Positions 14,167-18,274 of a stretch of 18,274 bases of DNA are shown piece by piece; the first letter of the stretch is position 1; the number at the start of each line of letters is the position of its first letter. Both the position numbers and the translations under genes were made by a program. The notes under the pieces are model-generated. The model searched no databases and had not been told where the DNA came from. It saw nothing but the letters and a program-made list of their open reading frames with translations. The stretch is from an uncultured Clostridia bacterium (GTDB lineage: Bacteria; Bacillota; Clostridia; Oscillospirales; Oscillospiraceae): the NCBI GenBank assembly GCA_945487445.1, contig CALYTU010000017.1, positions 1-18,274 on the forward strand, given 5' to 3'.

Positions 14167-15285
14167 ATGGCAGATTATCCTGAAAAAGTTGTAAATATCA
14201 AGGTTATCGGCGTTGGCGGCGCCGGCAACAACGTCGTCAACCGCATGCTGAGCGCCGGTGTGGAAGGCGTGGAATTTCTGGTGGTCAATACCGATCGTCA
14301 GGACCTGAACAAGTCCAAATGCCCCAACAAGCTCCCCATCGGTGAGAAGCTCACCGGCGGCATGGGCGCCGGCTCCAAGCCTGAGATCGGCAAGAAGTCC
14401 GCGGAGGAATCCCGCGCGGCCATCGCCAAGGTTCTCGAGGGCGCCGATATGGTCTTCATCACCGCCGGCATGGGCGGCGGCACCGGCACCGGTGCAGCTC
14501 CCATCATTGCCGATCTTGCCCATGAGGCGGGCATCCTCACGGTGGGCGTCGTCACCAAGCCCTTCCGCTTCGAGGGCGCCAACCGGATGCGCCAGGCGGA
14601 GTCCGGCATTGCTGCCCTGTCCGACAAGGTGGACTCCCTGATTGTCATTCCCAATGACCGGCTGAAATACGTCACCGACCAGAAGATAACCTTCGCAAAC
14701 GCTTTCGGCATCGCCGACGATGTGCTCAAGCAGGCCGTGACCTCCATCTCGGAGCTGGTCAGCTATTCCGAGCGCGTCATCATCAACCTGGACTTCGCCG
14801 ACGTCTCCGCCGTCATGAAGAACGCAGGCCGCGCTCACATGGGCGTGGGCGCCGCCACCGGCCGCGACAAGGCGGAGCAGGCTGCCATGGCCGCCGTGGC
14901 CAGCCCCCTGCTGGAGACCTCCATCAATGGCGCCACAGGCGTTCTGATTAACGTCACCGGCTCCCAGGATCTGAGCCTGGATGATGTGGAGACCGCCTCC
15001 AACATCGTTATGGAGGCTGCCAACCCTGAGGCCAACATCATCTTCGGCGCCACCTTCTCCGAGGACTTCGAGGACGAGATGCGCGTCACCGTCATCGCCA
15101 CCGGCTTTGACGTGGAGAAGCTTTCCGAGGAGCAGAAGCCTGAGCGCCGCACCTTCTCCAACCTGAACAACGATTTCAGCAACCGTCCGGCCGCTAATCC
15201 CGCGCGCCCCGCACCCGCCCCCGTGCAGGCTGATAACGGCGACATCAACGATATTGACGCCATCTTCTCAATCTTTAAGAAGTAA
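14167..15285 (+). CDS. ftsZ: Cell division protein FtsZ
   Basis: FtsZ is the tubulin-like GTPase that forms the Z ring. The 372-residue protein has the nucleotide-binding GVGGAGNNVVNRM at 15-27, NTDRQDL at 41-47, the tubulin signature GGGTGTG at 103-109, PNDRL at 162-166 and the catalytic T7 loop NLDFADVSAVM at 207-217. A Pro/Ala-rich variable linker (about 325-357) leads to a conserved-type C-terminal peptide ending DINDIDAIFSIFKK, which differs from the IPxFLR form of many species. ATG 14167 follows AGGAGG at 14152-14157. No ftsA lies upstream, so membrane tethering presumably relies on another protein such as SepF encoded elsewhere. It is followed directly by a strong terminator. Confidence 0.98.
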   Translation: MADYPEKVVNIKVIGVGGAGNNVVNRMLSAGVEGVEFLVVNTDRQDLNKSKCPNKLPIGEKLTGGMGAGSKPEIGKKSAEESRAAIAKVLEGADMVFITAGMGGGTGTGAAPIIADLAHEAGILTVGVVTKPFRFEGANRMRQAESGIAALSDKVDSLIVIPNDRLKYVTDQKITFANAFGIADDVLKQAVTSISELVSYSERVIINLDFADVSAVMKNAGRAHMGVGAATGRDKAEQAAMAAVASPLLETSINGATGVLINVTGSQDLSLDDVETASNIVMEAANPEANIIFGATFSEDFEDEMRVTVIATGFDVEKLSEEQKPERRTFSNLNNDFSNRPAANPARPAPAPVQADNGDINDIDAIFSIFKK

Positions 15286-15290
15286 GCACA

Positions 15291-15326
15291 AGGCCCCCTC
15301 GCCCGGAAACGTCGGCGAGGGGGCCT
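15291..15326 (+). terminator. Terminator of ftsZ and the dcw cluster
   Basis: A perfect 13-bp GC-rich stem (AGGCCCCCTCGCC, 15291-15303, with its complement 15314-15326) and a 10-nt loop begin 6 bp after the ftsZ stop. The stem is followed by GTTTA, a short T-run. It marks the end of the plus-strand gene run. Confidence 0.85.
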
Positions 15327-15490
15327 GTTTACATCGTGCTTGATATAATAATATCAGGTGATCGGCTTACATCCGCGATTCATGCACAGGGCGGCCTGCC
15401 CGCCGGACGGCGTGTTTGATGAACCAAAACGATGACCAGAAAACCATTTCATATCTTTGCGGTCAGATTTGTGCCATATTTCGTGAGAGA

Positions 15491-15530
15491 CTGATCCCCC
15501 TTGCTTGCTTATGCGGGCAAGGGGGATCAG
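15491..15530 (-). terminator. Terminator of lysA
   Basis: A perfect 14-bp stem (CTGATCCCCCTTGC, 15491-15504, pairing with 15517-15530) lies 16 bp beyond the lysA stop codon. It faces the ftsZ terminator across 164 bp that contain only a short palindrome (TGATATAATAATATCA, 15341-15356) and no credible gene. The T-run is weak on both strands (TCTCTC on the lysA side), so the assignment rests on stem quality and position. Confidence 0.7.
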
Positions 15531-15546
15531 TCTGCCGTGATTTTCC

Positions 15547-16842
15547 TTAGATATCGTGTGAGCACACGTCCTCGATCGTCTCTCTGCGAACGGCCAGATA
15601 GCTCTTCTCCGGCGTCAGCATGACGATGGGCGGACGGCCGAACCGATTATAGTTGGAGGCCATGGAGTAGTTGTAGGCACCGGTGGTGCAGACCGCGATC
15701 CGGTCGCCGGGGCAGGTGTCGCCGGGAAGGCAGACGCGGGGCTGGATGATGTCGCCGCTCTCACAGCAGCGGCCCACGAGATCGAACTGCTCGCCGCCTT
15801 CGCATTTTTTTGAGGCGTGCAGCACAGTATAGGGAGATTTGTAGAGACAATAACGCGGGTTGTCGCCCATTCCGCCGTCAACTGTTACATATTTCTTATA
15901 GCCCGGAATGTTCTTGACGCTGCTGACGGTATAAACCGTCATACCGGCGTCGGCCACAATGCTTCTGCCCGGTTCCAGAAGGAAGAAGGGGAGCGCAATC
16001 TCCTCTTCGCGGCAGCGCTGCTTCAGGTGGTCAGAGAGCACGCGGATTCGCGCGGGAATGTCAATGGGCTTATCGGTATCCAGGTAGCGAACGCCATATC
16101 CGCCACCAAGATTGAGCTCTTTAACCTCATGCCCCAACTCCCGCTTCACCTGCGCCATGAACTGGACCATGATATCAATGGTACGCTCAAATACATCCTC
16201 GTCAAACACCTGCGAACCGACGTGGCAATGCAGGCCGCGGACCTCAATCCCGGGGCAGGAGAGCGCCTGCCGGTAGAACGCCATTGCCTGACCTGTTTCG
16301 ATCGGCAAACCGAATTTCACATCGACGCTTCCGGTATTGACCGCCTCATAGGTGTGAGGATCAATCCCCGGGGTCACACGCAGCAGGACCTTCTGGACCA
16401 TCCCGCGGTTTCTCGCGCCACAGTCCACGCGACGGAGCTCCGTCTCGTTGTCCACGATGAAATAGCCCACGCGGCGATCCAGAGCCGCAGCAATTTCCGC
16501 TTCGGTCTTTCCGTCGCCGTGGTAGAAGATCCGATCCGCCGGGAAACCGGCCTCAAGGGCGGTATGAATCTCTCCCAGAGAAACCGTGTCGACACCCATG
16601 CCCTCTTCCTTCATAATCCGATAAATCTGCTTGAAGCTGTTCGCCTTGCTTGCATAGAGCGGAAGCGCCTGCGTTCCAAAGCATTCCGCGAACGCCCGGA
16701 GATACATTCTGCAGTTGCCTCTGATCCGCTCCTCGTCCATCAGATACAGAGGGGTTCCATATTGCTGCGCAAGCTCCGCAACATTGTGATTGGCAAAGAA
16801 AAGATTGCCGTTTCCGTCGCGTGTGATGTTGTCTGTAAGCAT
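15547..16842 (-). CDS. lysA: Diaminopimelate decarboxylase LysA
   Basis: LysA is a PLP-dependent enzyme that decarboxylates meso-diaminopimelate to L-lysine. The 431-residue protein has the PLP lysine in YASKAN (K66), HVGSQ at 207-211, the phosphate-binding GGGYG at 246-250, EPGRS at 290-294, the active-site CESGD at 360-364 contributed to the partner subunit, and GAYNYSMASNYN at 388-399. The ATG at 16842 is chosen because GGAGG lies 7 nt upstream and MLTDNI matches family starts. The frame is open further upstream to 16926, but that part is the riboswitch expression platform. The gene competes with murE for meso-DAP, which makes lysine feedback on it sensible. It is a single gene with its own promoter, riboswitch and terminator. 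Confidence 0.96.
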   Translation of the reverse strand: MLTDNITRDGNGNLFFANHNVAELAQQYGTPLYLMDEERIRGNCRMYLRAFAECFGTQALPLYASKANSFKQIYRIMKEEGMGVDTVSLGEIHTALEAGFPADRIFYHGDGKTEAEIAAALDRRVGYFIVDNETELRRVDCGARNRGMVQKVLLRVTPGIDPHTYEAVNTGSVDVKFGLPIETGQAMAFYRQALSCPGIEVRGLHCHVGSQVFDEDVFERTIDIMVQFMAQVKRELGHEVKELNLGGGYGVRYLDTDKPIDIPARIRVLSDHLKQRCREEEIALPFFLLEPGRSIVADAGMTVYTVSSVKNIPGYKKYVTVDGGMGDNPRYCLYKSPYTVLHASKKCEGGEQFDLVGRCCESGDIIQPRVCLPGDTCPGDRIAVCTTGAYNYSMASNYNRFGRPPIVMLTPEKSYLAVRRETIEDVCSHDI

Positions 16843-16858
16843 GATTTGGCCTCCTAAT

Positions 16859-16883
16859 AAAAAAGCTGCTCTCGCAGAGCAGC
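16859..16883 (-). terminator. Riboswitch-controlled intrinsic terminator in the lysA leader
   Basis: On the minus strand, GCTGCTCT-GCG-AGAGCAGC (16883 to 16865) forms an 8-bp stem followed by six T (16864 to 16859). It ends a few bases before the lysA ribosome binding site. It lies about 45 nt after the lysine aptamer and should be the off-state structure. The P1 3' strand contains AGCTG, which can pair with CAGCT at the foot of this stem as an anti-terminator (inferred). Confidence 0.88.
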
Positions 16884-16927
16884 TGAAGCAAGCACCGTGT
16901 GCGGACGCACGAACACGATGACTCATC

Positions 16928-17091
16928 GACAGCTCTCCACAATTGCTTGTGACAGTGTCACGGATATTCTCCGTGACCCCAGCGCTGCTCCTCAGGCAGG
17001 AAGCAACGCTTCGGCGGTGGTCCCTTTCCGTTCCGACGGCTGCCTGCCTTGCCGAAACTTACTGATGAATACCGCGCCTCTGTTGACTGCC
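16928..17091 (-). ncRNA. Lysine riboswitch (L box) aptamer
   Basis: Read on the minus strand, the leader contains the conserved lysine-aptamer elements in order. These are AGAGGCGC (17081-17074), AGTAAG (17063-17058), AAGGGA followed by GCCGAAG (17015-17009), GCGCTGGGGTCACGG, ACTGTCA (16956-16950) and GGAGAGCTGTC. P1 forms between GGCAGT (17091-17086) and GCTGTC (16933-16928). The transcription start predicted from the promoter falls just at P1. A terminator and lysA follow, so lysine binding should stabilise P1 and cause premature termination of lysA transcription. Confidence 0.93.
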
Positions 17092-17093
17092 AT

Positions 17094-17122
17094 ATAATAG
17101 CACTCGCAAATTGGAATGTCAA
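17094..17122 (-). promoter_or_regulatory. Sigma-A promoter of lysA
   Basis: On the minus strand a perfect TTGACA (17122-17117) and TATTAT (17099-17094) are separated by 17 bp. The start would be near 17087, at the first bases of the riboswitch P1 stem. This near-consensus promoter suggests control by the riboswitch rather than by an activator. Confidence 0.88.
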
Positions 17123-17162
17123 CTGTTATTTTGTAAAAAACACGCAAAATTATCCCGGAAGT

Positions 17163-17210
17163 CGAAAAAGCTCTGCCCATGCGAAAACCCTCCGGTTTTG
17201 CATGGGGCAG
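17163..17210 (-). terminator. rhaD terminator; also hairpin repeat copy B
   Basis: Read on the minus strand, CTGCCCCATGC-AAAACC-GGAG-GGTTTT-CGCATGGGCAG (17210-17173) forms a long stem. It is followed by AGCTTTTTCG, a five-T run, 52 bp beyond the rhaD stop, and fits a terminator of rhaD ahead of the lysA promoter. The central 19 nt are identical to the hairpin at 13969-14004, so this is also a repeat copy. Between it and the rhaD stop, GACCCC/GGGGTC arms (17214-17219, 17258-17263) and CCGC/GCGG could form another large stem. Confidence 0.7.
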
Positions 17211-17261
17211 CCAGACCCCTTGCCGCCGCAATCCGTGCCAGCCTGTCGTCGCGGACTGGGG

Positions 17262-18128
17262 TCAGGCCCACGACGACATAGGCTGAACAGTTTCAGGAAG
17301 AACGCTTCCCGGCGCCGGGTCCAGATAGCCCGGCCTGGCCTTGACGCCGAAGCGTGATTCGATCTCGTGCAGCTGGGAATCGGTGATGGAGCTGCAAATG
17401 GGCAAATGGGCGATTTTCAAATAGACCTCGGCGGCCTTTTCCGCGGTTTCGATCAGACCGAAGGTCTCATCGAGATCCCGACCCGAAGCATAGATTCCGT
17501 GGTGAGCCCACACCACCAAACGGGCCGTCTCCATCTTCCGCGCCGTAGCCTCGCCGATGGCCGTTGTGCCGCAGACCATCCAGGGCAACACGTTCACGCC
17601 GTCAGGAAACACCATCAGGCACTCCGTACACATGCGCCAGAGCGTGCGCGTGAAGGCCCGCTCGTCGAGCTCATGAACGAAGGTCATGGCCAGCAGATTT
17701 CCCGGGTGGCAGTGCATCACCACGCGGGTCTCCGGGTCCACGCGCCGCCTTGCCAGGTGACTCATCATGTGAGCGGGGAACTCGCTGGTGAAGCTGCCCC
17801 CGTCCGTGAAGCCCCAGAGCAGATCTGCCTGCCGCCCGCCTTCTGCCAGCCGGACGAGCCCCAGATCGCGGTCCGGCGCGTACTGGGCGTTTTTGAAATA
17901 TTTTCCTGTGCCGGTGATGAGGAAGTATTCCCCGTCCAAATCCGGGGCATCGAAGCCGGTGGGAATCGTGCGCCGCACGGCACGGAGATCCAAATAATCC
18001 CGCAGTGCGTCCTCATCCAGCCGCACAGATACATTTCCGCCGTTTCGCTCATCCCATCCGTGCCGGTACATATTCGTGAGTGTCCGGATCAGCTCCGCCA
18101 CAAAGGGCGCGTTTAAGATTTCCTGCAT
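17262..18128 (-). CDS. rhaD: Rhamnulose-1-phosphate aldolase RhaD
   Basis: RhaD is a class II zinc aldolase that splits L-rhamnulose 1-phosphate into dihydroxyacetone phosphate and L-lactaldehyde, the last step of the phosphorylating L-rhamnose pathway. The 288-residue protein has WDERNGGNVS at 25-34 (phosphate binding), E116, the zinc ligands HCH at 139-141 and H210 in WAHHG, and TECLMVFPDGVNVLPWMVCGT, all in the arrangement of E. coli RhaD (274 residues). ATG 18128 is chosen because GGGAG lies about 9 nt upstream and MQEILNAPFV matches family starts. An in-frame ATG at 18176 lies in the promoter and is rejected. No other rhamnose gene is in the window; a partner could only be past the mobile element at the edge. 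Confidence 0.95.
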   Translation of the reverse strand: MQEILNAPFVAELIRTLTNMYRHGWDERNGGNVSVRLDEDALRDYLDLRAVRRTIPTGFDAPDLDGEYFLITGTGKYFKNAQYAPDRDLGLVRLAEGGRQADLLWGFTDGGSFTSEFPAHMMSHLARRRVDPETRVVMHCHPGNLLAMTFVHELDERAFTRTLWRMCTECLMVFPDGVNVLPWMVCGTTAIGEATARKMETARLVVWAHHGIYASGRDLDETFGLIETAEKAAEVYLKIAHLPICSSITDSQLHEIESRFGVKARPGYLDPAPGSVLPETVQPMSSWA

Positions 18129-18164
18129 TGTCGAAAGCTCCCATCGTATTGTTTTCATCGTATC

Positions 18165-18193
18165 ATAATACCCCAATGGAACCGCCCCGTCAA
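18165..18193 (-). promoter_or_regulatory. Sigma-A promoter of rhaD
   Basis: On the minus strand TTGACG (18193-18188) and TATTAT (18170-18165) are separated by 17 bp, giving a start near 18158 and a leader of about 30 nt. The promoter lies only 18 bp from the mobile element that begins at 18212. No clear operator for a rhamnose regulator is visible, but there is little space to judge. Confidence 0.75.
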
Positions 18194-18211
18194 TTCCTTT
18201 CTTTTAATACT

Positions 18212-18274
18212 GTATCTATGCAGTAGCCCCATCTGTCATTTCGAACGAAGTGAGAAATCCGTTCCTTTTTGCGT
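18212..18274 (+). mobile_element. MITE-like element, copy 3 (cut by window end)
   Basis: The first 63 bp of the same element are present and run into the window edge. They match copies 1 and 2 except for T to G at element position 9 (18220), within the left terminal repeat. By analogy the 8 bp before it, TTAATACT (18204-18211), should be duplicated beyond the right end, which cannot be seen here. It lies upstream of the rhaD promoter, in the opposite orientation to that gene. Confidence 0.85.

Noticed and set aside
15817..16857. Open frame of 346 codons on the plus strand opposite lysA
   Set aside because: LysA on the minus strand has all PLP-enzyme motifs plus a riboswitch and promoter. The plus product has no family features.
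17049..17357. Open frame on the plus strand across the lysA promoter and rhaD 3' end
   Set aside because: It overlaps a lysine aptamer, a sigma-A promoter and a terminator, and shows no coding features.

Overview
The window is a division and cell wall (dcw) cluster from a fairly GC-rich Firmicute. It is most likely an uncultured member of the Clostridia/Oscillospiraceae. The reasons are the gene order, strong AGGAGG-type ribosome binding sites, sigma-A promoters, a PASTA-type penicillin-binding protein in the cluster, a MurE with the meso-DAP signature DNPR, a lysine riboswitch and the form of the FtsZ C-terminus. The assignment below the level of Clostridia is inference.

Layout. Positions 1-252 hold no gene; a sigma-A promoter (166-194) and a 10-bp-period direct-repeat array (200-239, probable MraZ operator) precede mraZ. 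The plus-strand cluster then runs mraZ, rsmH, an ftsL-like gene, a PASTA penicillin-binding protein (ftsI/pbpB/spoVD type), murE, murF, mraY, ftsW/spoVE, murG, murA, ftsQ/divIB and ftsZ, covering 271-15285. ftsZ has its own promoter. A perfect-stem terminator follows ftsZ and faces a second strong terminator belonging to lysA on the other strand. On the minus strand, lysA (diaminopimelate decarboxylase) is preceded by a complete lysine riboswitch with a terminator platform and a near-consensus promoter. Upstream of it, also on the minus strand, lies rhaD (rhamnulose-1-phosphate aldolase) with its own promoter and terminator.

The genes fit together. murE, murF, mraY, murG and murA make and lipid-link the peptidoglycan precursor. 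ftsW and the penicillin-binding protein polymerise and crosslink it at the septum. ftsL, ftsQ and ftsZ build the divisome. murE attaches meso-DAP, and lysA consumes meso-DAP to make lysine under lysine control. murD, murC, murB and ftsA are absent from this stretch. rhaD is an unrelated sugar-catabolism gene.

The least ordinary content is a 123-bp non-coding mobile element (MITE-like). Two identical complete copies sit inside the dcw cluster, each flanked by a different perfect 8-bp target duplication. A third copy begins at 18212, just upstream of the rhaD promoter, and is cut by the window edge. Other points of interest are a strong terminator between ftsL and the penicillin-binding protein gene, and a second small hairpin repeat shared by the ftsQ-ftsZ and rhaD-lysA intergenic regions. 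I found no undescribed multi-gene system.
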